From the NCBI GenBank assembly GCA_036435485.1, contig CM071597.1:145449647-145513646 (forward strand): a DNA stretch of 64,000 nt, in the 5' to 3' direction. The DNA is from Saposhnikovia divaricata (Eukaryota; Streptophyta; Magnoliopsida; Apiales; Apiaceae). This document shows positions 1-8,990 of this stretch, one piece after another; within the stretch, counting starts at the first letter, position 1; each line of letters starts with the position of its first letter. A program made the translations under genes and the position numbers. The notes below the pieces were generated by a model, which was given only the letters and a program-made list of their open reading frames with translations, did no database searches and had not been told where the DNA came from.

Positions 1-99
1 GACAAGCTGGTTGGAAACAGGAGAATCTACAGTCAAGTAGTCTTCAGTCGAATTTGCAGTACACGACTCACTCTTGATAAGCTTTTTTGGTGCCGCCAT
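1..99 (-). CDS. Candidate host gene, 5' end only (runs off window)
   Basis: On the minus strand an ATG at 99-97 opens a frame of 33 codons that stays open to the window edge. It begins MAAPKKLIK and continues with a Ser/Thr/Asp-rich stretch ending SNQLV. The start context (GGCAATGGCGG) fits plant start sites. Nothing in these residues resembles gag or pol, and the piece lies outside every transposon recognised here, so it may be the first exon of a host gene. No family can be named from 33 residues, and a chance open frame of this length is quite possible. No intron or stop is visible. Confidence 0.35.
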   Translation of the reverse strand, partial: MAAPKKLIKSESCTANSTEDYLTVDSPVSNQLV

Positions 100-289
100 T
101 GCCTCCTTCCTAGATGGTAACTTACACACCAATAATGCTTGATCTGCACGGAAATTTTCAGCCAAGACAATTGTGAACGGTAAAGGGGTGGCAGTATGTA
201 TTCAACACGTTAGATCATACTCAGTCAACATTACGTATACGACACGACTATTAATTAAAATAACAGATACACTCACAGGAAATTTACAC
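100..289 (-). other. Unique sequence upstream of the candidate host exon
   Basis: No repeat or coding signature is visible. If 1-99 is a real first exon, this stretch would hold its 5' UTR and proximal promoter on the minus strand. No convincing TATA box or other motif could be fixed. The last eight bases before 290 would be one copy of the hAT target duplication. Confidence 0.3.
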
Positions 290-906
290 TAGGGGTGAGC
301 AAAAATTTCCGAAACCGTCCAAACCGAAATTTACGGTTTTATAACGGTTTAGATTGGTTATGGTTTCATTTTTCTAAAAACCGAAAAATAATGATTTGGT
401 TTGGTTTTATATTTTATACCAACCGATATAACCGAACCGCAAACCGATATTTTATAATGGTTTGGTTTTGTCAATTCTATTTTCTGTCATTACTTGTGTG
501 ATTATAGTTCTCAAGTTTATGAATTTATGTTGAAGATGGACAACCAGTAGCAAGTAAGAGAATTATGTGCAAGTTGTACCAAAACTAGTTATAAAGACCT
601 GAATTTTCAAATAAAGCAAACTTAACTAAAGTATGGATAAAACTGTGATTTACTCTCAAGACAATGGCTCATTAACAGCAGCAGTCTCATTTTCTTGTGT
701 GTTTTTCATTCTTTTGTTAACATTGGTATGGTAAATCTCGTCGATTTTTGGTAATTATTTGCAAGTGAATATAATTTTTATTTTAACGGTTTAAAACCGA
801 AACCGCCCAAACGGAACCGTTATAATTTGGGTGGTTACGGTTATGTACTAACGGTTATGGTTGGCCGGATTGAAAAACCGAAATATATGGTTTGGGTGGT
901 TTTGTT
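290..906. mobile_element. hAT-like non-autonomous element, right end lost
   Basis: The left end reads TAGGGGTGAGCAAAA, a typical plant hAT terminal repeat. It is followed by about 170 bp dense in AACCG/CGGTT. A second AACCG/CGGTT block in inverse arrangement lies at 784-905 (ACCGTTATAATTTGGGTGG, GGTTTGGGTGGTTTTG), so the element is roughly palindromic with a unique middle (500-780). The expected right terminus (TTTTGCTCACCCCTA) is missing: after GGTTTGGGTGGTTTTG at about 905 the sequence passes directly into a minisatellite. No transposase is encoded. The hAT assignment rests on the terminus and base pattern, not on a database match. Confidence 0.55.
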
Positions 907-1070
907 GTTCATACGGCACTGTTCATACATACAACACTGTTCATACATACAACACTGTTCATACGAAGTACTGTTCACACGGCACTATTCACGGTACTGT
1001 TCATACATACGGTACTGTTCACGGTACTCTTCATACATACGGTACTATTTATACATACGGTACTGTTTAA
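903..1070. repeat. Minisatellite of GTTCATAC-type units with variable length
   Basis: About ten consecutive units of 12, 14, 16 or 18 bp share a start like GTTCAT and an end like ACGGTACT or ACAACACT. Long units carry an additional ATAC. The array lies between the broken hAT end and the Copia-1 gag start codon at 1080, so it may be part of the Copia-1 leader or a product of the junction. The short plus-strand frames here are translations of the repeat and not genes. Confidence 0.8.
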
Positions 1071-1079
1071 AAAAAACAT

Positions 1080-1978
1080 ATGGAGAAAGAGAATAGTTCA
1101 CCTATTCAAGCGATTTTGAATGGTTCGAACTATATAACTTGGTCTCAAGCTATGCGCAGTTATCTCAAAGGAAAAAGACTTTGGCGGTATGTTAATGGGG
1201 ATTTCACTATCCCCACAAAAGAGAAAGATGAAACTGAGTCAAAATTCAAAGATCGTATTGAAGAGTGGGATGTCAAAAATCATCAAGCTATCACATTTTT
1301 TAGAAACTCTTCTGCTTCTAAAATCAATTTGCAGTTTGGAAACTTTAACACTGCAAAAGAAATATGGAATTTATTGGCATCTCGATATACTACATCTGAT
1401 CTGGCTCACCAGTATATCAAATCATCAATTCTCTAAGTAAGCAGAAACATGCATCTGGTCAATCTGTAACTGATTTTCTATCTCAAATACAAGCACTTTG
1501 GGATCAGTTGGCATTATCTGAACCCATGTGGTTACACAAAGAGGACGCCACTCTTTATTACACATATCGTGACCAACAACGACTCATCCAGTTTCTTATG
1601 GCTCTCACTCAGGACTATGAACCGGTTAGAGCTGCTCTTCTTCATCGTGTTCCGCTGCCTTCTCTGGAGAGTGCTTTAACCGAGCTTATTTCTGAAGAGA
1701 CTCGACTTGACATCGGCCAAATCAGTCCTGCAACTGATAACGTCCTAGCAGTACCTACATTTGACAAACCATTTTGCAGGTTTTGTCATCAAAATGGACA
1801 TGTCACCAAGGATTGCGTAGCACTTCACAATCATACATGCCAACATTGTCATCAAAAGGGTCATTACTCGATACAGTTCTGCAAGAAAAAGTCATCCTTC
1901 CATTCAAACAAGTTTCCTCAGTCTTCCGCTGCTGCAACCTTTGACTACATCAGAATCTGCACCAACTACGTCTATTAG
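1080..1978 (+). pseudogene. Copia-1 gag (nucleocapsid precursor), one frameshift
   Basis: The first frame (1080-1436) has the plant copia gag start (N-G-x-N-Y-x-x-W, here NGSNYITWSQAM; then a YVNGD motif) and ends at a premature TAA. Reading resumes in another frame from about 1415 (SLSKQKHASG) and continues to 1978. The shift is explained by a 2-nt AT duplication near 1410. Two Cys-rich knuckles follow: CRFCHQNGHVTKDC (1777-1818) and CQHCHQKGHYSIQFC. The paired knuckles are the RNA-binding end of Gag. A second shift near 1941-1975 leads into the protease frame. The protein would form the virus-like particle in the cytoplasm, but the gene is broken. Confidence 0.85.
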
Positions 1979-2852
1979 CGAACTGGAATCCTTGCTCAAA
2001 CAGGTTTTATTTAAAGCAAGCTCTCCTTCCACTGCATTTTCTGCCACCTCGGGTAATTCTTGGTATTTTGATTCTGCTTGTTACAATCATATGACAAATG
2101 ATTCATCCCTATTTACTACGAAGACACAGAGTTATTACCTTCCAACCATTCAAACAGCAGATGGTTCAACTATGAATGTGTCACACATCGGGAATATATC
2201 TACTGAAGATCTTTCCCACCCTGACACATTTTTTGTTCTAAATCTTACACTTAATCTTGTGTCTATTGGCCAAATTTGTGATCTTGGTCTTGATGTCATT
2301 TTTTTCCCTTTCGGTTGTCAGGTACAGGATTCTCAGACAAAACAAACGCTTGGGACAGGACGTAGATGTGGAAAGTTGTTTGAGCTCACTTCTCTTCATA
2401 TACCTACACCAAAATCACCATCTCCTCTAGCTTGTGCGGTTTCATCCAGTACCTGGAACTCTCGGTTAGGTCATCCATCTTCCACTCATTTACATAGTCT
2501 TATTTCTAAAGGTCACTTAGGGAGTGTAAGTGAAGACAAAATTGAATGTGTGTCATGTAAACTAGCAAAACAACATGTACTTCCTTTTCCTATTCATTAT
2601 GAAACATCATCTTCTACTTTTGATCTTATTCATTCTGATATTTGGGGTCCCTCTCCAACCCCTACTATGGGGGGATCGAGATATTATGTGATATTTGTTG
2701 ATGATTTTTCTCGTTTCACTTGGATATATATCCTGAAACATCGTTCAGAATTAGGAGAAACTTACAAAAATTTTGCCACAATGATCAGATTCTTATGGAA
2801 CCCTTACACAGATTTCTTGCCCTTACACATCTCAACAAAATGGTCGGGCTGA
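1941..2852 (+). pseudogene. Copia-1 protease and integrase N-terminal half
   Basis: This frame carries the aspartic protease signature as WYFDSACYNHMT, where the usual D-S-G reads D-S-A. It then has the pre-integrase zinc-binding region (WNSRLGHPSSTHL ... CVSCKLAKQH) and the start of the catalytic core (HSDIWGPSP, FVDDFSRFTW). After about 2785 the expected block around the second catalytic Asp is missing, so an internal deletion removed the middle of the integrase active site. From about 2795 to the frame end the translation is out of register. The integrase could not function. Confidence 0.85.
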
Positions 2853-3642
2853 ACGTAAACATAGACACATTCTTGACACCATTTGAGCCCTTCTCATTTC
2901 TTCTTCTTGTCCAGAATACTTCTGGGGAGAAGCTGCACTCACTGCTGTTCCCACCATAAACATGATTCCTTCTCCTGTTATTAATAATGTTTCCCCTTAT
3001 GAAAAATTATATGAAGAACCTCCATCATATGATTCTCTTAATATTTTTGGTTCTACTTGTTTTGTTCTTCTTCCTCCACATGAGAGGACAAAACTTGAAC
3101 CACGTGCTCGTCTTTGTTCTTTTATTGGCTATGGTAGTGGTCAGAAAGGATACCGATGTTGGGATCCTATTTCACAACGTCTCCGTGTCTCTCGTAATGT
3201 CACTTTTTGGGAGCATAAAATGTTCTCATCTATGTCAGAATTTCACATTGACACCTCTACTAGCATTTCTCACTTTACAGATCCTTTTATTGATTTACAT
3301 CCTAGTGATGAATATGTAGAATCTCCAATATCTTCTTCTGATATACATTTAGTAGATCCTTCAGTTGAGCACACACAACCATCTCCATCTACTACTATCC
3401 CTACAGCAGGTCAGTCTGAGGATTCCAGTACCGAGCCTCCCATTTTACCATCCTCTTCAGATGAGCATGCTCATCGATCTACTCGGGTAAGAAAACCTTC
3501 TGTTCGTCTTACTGATTATCATGTATATTCTGCTATAGAATCATTGCACGAGCCTCAAACATATAGAGAGGCAAGTGTTAACCCTCTTTGGCAGGAGGCT
3601 ATGGCAGAAGAACTTCAGGCATTAGACAAAAATCACACTTGA
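2818..3642 (+). pseudogene. Copia-1 integrase C-terminal part and linker to RT
   Basis: In the frame of 2962 the sequence reads through the QQNGRAERKH motif, which holds the catalytic Glu, at about 2836-2865. A TGA follows near 2887, then SCPEYFWGEAA and the integrase C-terminal block (NIFGSTCFVLLPPHER, GYGSGQKGYRCWDP). The Ser/Pro-rich linker before RT runs to about 3500, with the RKPSVRLTDYHVYS motif. The frame ends in TGA at 3640-3642 where related elements have Trp (HTW), a G-to-A change. The same frame continues directly into RT. Confidence 0.8.
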
Positions 3643-3645
3643 GAT

Positions 3646-4161
3646 GTGGTTACCTTGCCTCCTGGCAAAACAGTTGTGGGTTGTCGATGGATTTATAAAA
3701 TTAAGACAAATGCTGATGGCTCTATTGAGAGATATAAAACTCGTCTAGTTGCTAGAGGTTTTACCCAGGAATATGGCATTGATTATGAGGAGACTTTTGC
3801 ACCAGTTGCTCGTCTTACATCGGTTCGAAGTTTACTCGCTGTTGGAGCATCAAAACAGTGGGATATGTGGCAAATGGATGTCAAAAATGCTTTCCTTAAT
3901 GGCGACTTAGATGAAGAAGTTTATCTCAAACCTCCTCCCGGTTTTGATCTCTCCCCATGTCAAGTGCTCAATCTTAACAAGGCACTTTATGGCCTAAAAC
4001 AAGCACCTCGAGCTTGGTTCGAGAAATTTAGCAAAGTCATTAGTGAGCTAGAATTTTCTTCTAGTCCATATGATCATGCTCTCTTCATTCAACGGACCGA
4101 TCGAGGAATAGTTCTTCTCCTCCTCTATGTTGACGATATGATTATCACTGGAGATGATACT
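3646..4161 (+). pseudogene. Copia-1 reverse transcriptase, truncated by Gypsy-1
   Basis: The RT fingers and palm are clear: VVGCRWIYKIK, RYKTRLVARGFTQ, DYEETFAPVARLTSVR, QMDVKNAFLNGDL, LNKALYGLKQAPRAWF and the catalytic YVDD box (LLYVDDMIITGDD) at about 4125-4160. It is in frame with 2962-3642 across the single TGA. Copia sequence stops at 4161, where the Gypsy-1 LTR begins with TGTAACG; the residues encoded downstream of that point belong to the LTR. The connection region of RT and most of RNase H do not reappear on the right side of Gypsy-1. Confidence 0.9.
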
Positions 4162-7100
4162 TGTAACGCCCCCAAATCTGAGGTCAGAGATTCAGGTCGT
4201 CACGTCACCATCCAACCATATCATACCTGTATTAACTTTACAACTCAACAATACTTCCATTCAGACCTCAATCTTACACACAAGCAAGTTAGAGTCTCAG
4301 AAACGATAATCAAAAGTGCCGCTAAATATTACAATTCATTTGTACAAATCAGAGTCTTACGCAATTCCACTTAGACAACTACACTTGAAGACAAGTCTTA
4401 CTATTACAGTAGAAAACCTATCAGACTACTCTGTAGTATTTATCAGGAACTAAATCCTCTCCGGGGTAAATCTTCTACTCCTCTTCTGCTGGTGCGGAGT
4501 TAACCGACCAAATTCTTCTCTTTCTGAAAAGTTTTTATAAAGCAAGAATGAGCTACATAATGCTCAGCAAGTTCACCATTTTGTAAAATAATAATGTGGT
4601 TCATTTCGAAAATGTTCCCAACTATATGGGCATATATCTCAGATTTCAAAACATAATTGGACAATATATATGTCCGAGTTTGAATAAAACATCTATACTC
4701 ACTAGGGAGCTTTAAGAATAACATATGAACCCTTTATAAGGTTCCCATTTCAATATATCTCAAGTTTGAAAATATATACATATGAGTATATCATTTTCGG
4801 CAAAACACTCTACGATCATCATATTGTACAGGGAATATATCATTTCAAACCTCTTTCCTTCCTTAGCTTAGAAGGCTTCTCATACAAAAACATTTCATTC
4901 GTTGAAACAATTGCAAGAGTGCACTAACACGTGCCAATCTTTATAGAAAATCTTGCAGTTCTAGATACTGCACGATGTCAATATTTTCTCATCAAAAACA
5001 ACACTATCAGCAACTTGGAACTTAGGCCCAAGAAGCAGTGTTTGAGTATTTTTCCAAAGTGGAGGATGGGACTTAAAGAAAACATAAAAACCTGACAAGG
5101 ATTGACGATGATCAGTCGCCACATCCAAGTCCAATAATCCGCGGGTCTTCTCTACCGGTAGAAGGATAGAAACTACATCCGTAACTATCCCTCGGGTGAA
5201 AACTACATCCGTAATCACCCTCGATGAAAACTACATCCGTAATCATCCTTCGGCAACACCTGGGCCGGAATAATAAGTGATGGACCGCCTGGCTCACGGC
5301 CGCTTACACATCCCGGGAATCGTTCGTCAACGGTTCCCACACCTGCCAGAGTCCCTTTTTCTTTTTCTTTTAAAACTTGATTTTGATTGAAAACAGAGTA
5401 ATTGAGGTCCGACATCAGTCGACCGATGATTCTTGAAATCAAACAAGAAGCAGAATCTGACCGGGGGTTTTCGAAAATGTTTTGAGTTCGAAAGAGTTCG
5501 AGTTTGAAAGTATTAAAAGTATCTTGGATTAACTTTGCCTTTAAATAATGAACAATGATTAATGAATAATATTTTAAGATTTAATATTAATAATTAATAA
5601 AATAATTATTCGATAAAATAAACTTTTAATCCAAGATAGGGTTTCGAGTATTTACGAAGATATAACAATAGTTATTTGAATATACGATACCACCCGAATG
5701 ACCCTTCGGGTTTTCGTACTCTAGATACGATATAATAATATACCGCTCCCCGGTCAATAGTATATACGGACCGCTACGACCTCTATTGCTAAAGTCGTTG
5801 TCCGAAGAAAACATTTCAATCTAAGTTCAAGGGGTAAAAGCATACATGTACTTGTTCAATCTCAATTGCATCAATACTTCGATAAACATAGCATTTGATA
5901 TAATTAGAAAACTACAAACACAACAGTGAAAATCCTTGTATAGGGATAAGTTTTGAAAAGTAAACTTGCCTTGGTTTGGTTGGGGTGGTCGAGCGTGCGG
6001 ATTCGAACGATCTATACATAAACAATAGTCGTTCGTTAGAACCTTAACAATTTCTCTTTAATTACGGGGTTTTAAGGGGGTACGAAATTAACTTAACAAC
6101 TTCGTCTTATGACTCCCTAGCCCCACTATAGGTCCATGTCATCGCCCGTTTACCCTCGTCGCTTACTCGTCTTAATTTAGTTACCACGTTCGAATCATAA
6201 CCACTAACCCTAGAATCATGTTCCACTAATCGACTTTTTCCATTGCGCAAATTTTACTCTAGCATTTTTATAAAATCCAAAAATTCATATTTTAATCCAA
6301 TTCCTTTTGGGTGGTCTTCACCACTGCATTACCTACATTCTCAAATTTTTCCATGATCCCACATATATTTTAAGGTGTTTAAACAAGGTTCACAAGGGGG
6401 TCACTTAATGCAGTCCATAGTCCAGAAACAAAATTCACTCCTCCGGCCATAACTAAAAATCCACACATCACCTAGCTATTAACCTTACATTTCCAGAAAC
6501 TACATTCAATTATCTTTCCAACAATATAAGGTAGGACATCAGGGGACATCATTTGGGGGTTCAAAATCGTGCTACAACACAGATCAAAGTTACTGGACAA
6601 ACTCAGCAAGCTCAAACTACTTAGATCAACCATTTTTCATACTTCCATAACATAATCACCACTTAATCCACTTAGATCATGATTCATAACACTTATGGAG
6701 ATATATATATTAACCATAGTCATAAAAATCACAATCTCAACATCAAATCTCAAGATCCATGCTATCCAATACATATACATCCAAGATTAGTCCTAAAACA
6801 CATGGATCTAATACCATACTATATAAACATTACATAACCAAGGGGGTTTGAGATTTGTATACCTTCTTGAGTGGCTAAAGACCTTGGATGAGCTTTACAA
6901 CAACTAAGAACACTTGTATGAGCCCTCACAAACCTTAATCCTTCAAGATCTAAAAGATAACAACTTATGTTAACACCCCTCTAAACTTTCAACAATTTTT
7001 ATCTCAAGAATCAATGGATGGAATGCTATGAAATTGATACCATACCTCTATTATAATGCAAGGGAGCCCTAGGATTTTTGCTTGAGGTTGTAGATGAAGA

Positions 7101-7810
7101 AATGTTGGAGAGAAAATCTCTCCCTCTCTCTCCTTGTAGTTCGGCCGAGAGCTTTCTCAAAGGGGGGGGGAGTGTTTTCTCTTTGTTTTGTTTTTGAAAG
7201 GTAATGAAATGGTAAGTAGGATATGTAGTATTGTGGGTATTAGGTGTAGTTCACATGTTGCCAAGCTAGAGTCTAGGTTGTCTCCCCATGCCCTATTGTC
7301 CCCTAGGTACATCACCCATCACACATGTCACTATTCACTTCTACTTTATGCTTTCTAGTTTCTTTTCCTAACTAGCTAGTTACATGGCACTTGCATGTAA
7401 TTTATTTCCTTGTAATATTATTCTCCCACCAATGCTTGTCATTTAATCCTTACTTCGTATCGTATCTTAATTATTCTCTCGTAATAATATTTCACCGCGT
7501 AGAGATTTCCCCTATAATTCCTTAAGTACTTATGGTGTAAATTCCTCGAATGTTCATAATTCCTCGTCATAACTCTTAATAAATCCTTTAATATTCTAAC
7601 CATTCTCAAATCCCAAGTTTTATACATCTTACTAACAATAAGACTCTTGCCTTCACAATCTTCCTTTTATCTTACATAGTGAATGTAACAACATAGTTTC
7701 TCAGACAATCAATTCTATTAATCAACAGGGATGACTAGAAAGGTTCCAAATTGACAATGTCACATGATATTAAATAAAAGAAAATATTACCAAAAATTAG
7801 GGTTCTTACA
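4162..7810 (-). repeat. Gypsy-1 3' LTR (complete, 3,649 bp)
   Basis: On the plus strand it runs from TGTAACGCCCCCAAATC to GGGTTCTTACA, giving TG...CA ends on both strands. The purine-rich tract adjoins its right edge at 7811. It contains a three-unit 28-29 bp tandem repeat (5169-5253), an AT-rich core near 5540-5625, and a run of G at 7161-7170. All open frames inside it (minus strand near 4500, 4961, 5112, 5215, 5626, 7439) recur in or were lost from the second LTR without coding features, and none resembles a known protein. Confidence 0.9.
5169..5253. repeat. 28-29 bp tandem repeat in Gypsy-1 3' LTR
   Basis: Three successive units each start GAAACTACATCCGTAA or GAAAACTACATCCGTAA and end CCCTCG or CCTTCGG (starts at 5169, 5198, 5226). 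The same array is at 15015-15099 in the other LTR. Confidence 0.85.
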
Positions 7811-7833
7811 GCCTCCCCTCCTTAAAAGGATTC
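7811..7833 (-). other. Gypsy-1 polypurine tract
   Basis: The minus strand reads AATCCTTTTAAGGAGGGGAG then GC directly before the 3' LTR start TGTAAGAACC. A purine-rich stretch at this place primes plus-strand DNA synthesis in LTR retrotransposons. Gypsy-2 has almost the same tract at 40967-40990. Confidence 0.85.
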
Positions 7834-7843
7834 CGTCCCGGAA

Positions 7844-8248
7844 TCAGGTTGAAAACAGTTGGGGGTGCTTTTCACGCATCGCGCTCTCTAGTTCCCATGT
7901 TGATTCTTCGACATTCTGATTCCTCCACAAGACTCTCACTAGTTTGACAACCTTGTTCCTCAGCACCTGTTCTTTTCTATCCATGATTTCTACGGGTTGC
8001 TCTACATATGTTAAGTCTGGTTGCAGATCCACTTGATCATGTTCTATCACATGTCGGAAGTCGGTATGGTAGAGTCGTAGCATGGACACATGGAACACAT
8101 TATGTACTTGCTGCAAGCTCGGGGGTAAAGCCAATTCGTAGGCTAACTTCCCAACTCGTTTCAAGATCTCAAAAGGTCCAATAAATCTCGGGCTTAATTT
8201 CCCTTTCTTACCAAATCTCATCAAACCCTTCCACGGCGATACCTTCAC
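7844..8248 (-). pseudogene. Gypsy-1 integrase C-terminus with chromodomain-like tail
   Basis: The 134-residue frame contains the GKLSPRFIGPFEILKRVG motif and LPPSLQQVHNVFHVSMLRLY, both typical of Ty3/gypsy integrase C-termini. It ends in a tail with VLRNKVVKLVRVLWRN and EESTWELESAMREKHPQLF, which matches the chromodomain region of chromoviruses, a module thought to steer integration to certain chromatin. The frame is open from about 8248 to the stop next to the PPT. The upstream part (8249-8454) is in other frames. It is the best-preserved piece of Gypsy-1 pol. Confidence 0.85.
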
Positions 8249-8454
8249 ATCACAAACTCTCCTACCTTATATTCTTTGTCCTTGCGGGTCTGGTCCGCAT
8301 ACTTCTTCTGTATATCTTGCGCCGCTACCAGCCGTCCTCTTATGAGCTCGATAGTTTCTCTTGTCTGTTGGACCAGTTCAGGCCCTAAAATCTACCGCTC
8401 TCCAACTTCTTCCCAACACAAGGGAGACCGACATCTTCGCCCGTATAAAGCTTC

Positions 8455-8760
8455 TTATGGGGCATTCCTATACTCGCATGGTAACTGTTGTTGTAGGAAA
8501 AATTCGATCAACGGCAAGTGGTCATCCCAACTTCCCTTAAAATTGATGGCACATACTCTCAACATGTCCTCTATGGTCTGGATGGTTCTCTCGCTCTGTC
8601 TGTCTGATTGGGGGTGGTATGCAGTACTCATGATTAATTTGGTCCCCACACAATCCTGAAAACTCCTCCAGAACCTGGGGTTGAACCCTGGGTCTCTAAT
8701 GCTCACAGGAACCCCATGCCTTACCACGATCTCCTTAGATATCTCATAAAATCTGACCAT
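8455..8760 (-). pseudogene. Gypsy-1 integrase core fragment
   Basis: The frame reads EIVVRHGVPVSIRDPGF, then FQDCVGTKLIMSTAYHPQSD and QSERTIQTIEDMLRVCAINF, which are the stretches around the second catalytic Asp and the catalytic Glu of Ty3/gypsy integrase. The Asp-bearing site is damaged (SIRDPGFNPRF, with the usual S-D-R-D altered). It ends in frame-shifted FFLQQQLPCEY. Recognisable integrase stops abruptly at about 8766, where a different sequence resembling an LTR end begins. Confidence 0.85.
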
Positions 8761-8766
8761 TCGAAA

Positions 8767-8990
8767 TAATGGGTCTCATAAAAAAAACTAATGACTTTTA
8801 CATACACTCGTCTGTACCGTAAAGACGTAATATCAATTCGAAATCTTCATTTAGTAATTCGTACATAACGTGATTGCAAAAATCTCTCATCCACCCATAA
8901 AATTACTATTCGTCCAGGTTTTGAATGTTCCCGAAAGTTAGGGTTAATGCAGTCTCCTCTCCTTAAAGGATTCTATCTTAAGAACCTAGG
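8767..8990 (-). other. Second LTR-end-plus-PPT relic inside Gypsy-1
   Basis: The plus strand at 8939-8990 (TTAGGGTTAATGCAGTCTCC, then CTCCTTAAAGGATTCTATCTT) resembles the true LTR/PPT border at 7800-7845 (TTAGGGTTCTTACAGCCTCC, CTCCTTAAAAGGATTCCGTCC). About 180 bp on its left (8767-8949) would be the first part of a related LTR. It follows directly after the broken integrase core, so the internal region seems to be joined from two elements. Confidence 0.6.

Noticed and set aside
903..1070. CRISPR-like tandem repeats
   Set aside because: Units abut with no unique spacers of constant length, vary in size, and lie in plant retrotransposon DNA with no cas genes.
8276..8659. Plus-strand frame of 127 codons
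   Set aside because: Antisense to the Gypsy-1 integrase core and C-terminal region, whose motifs are on the minus strand.
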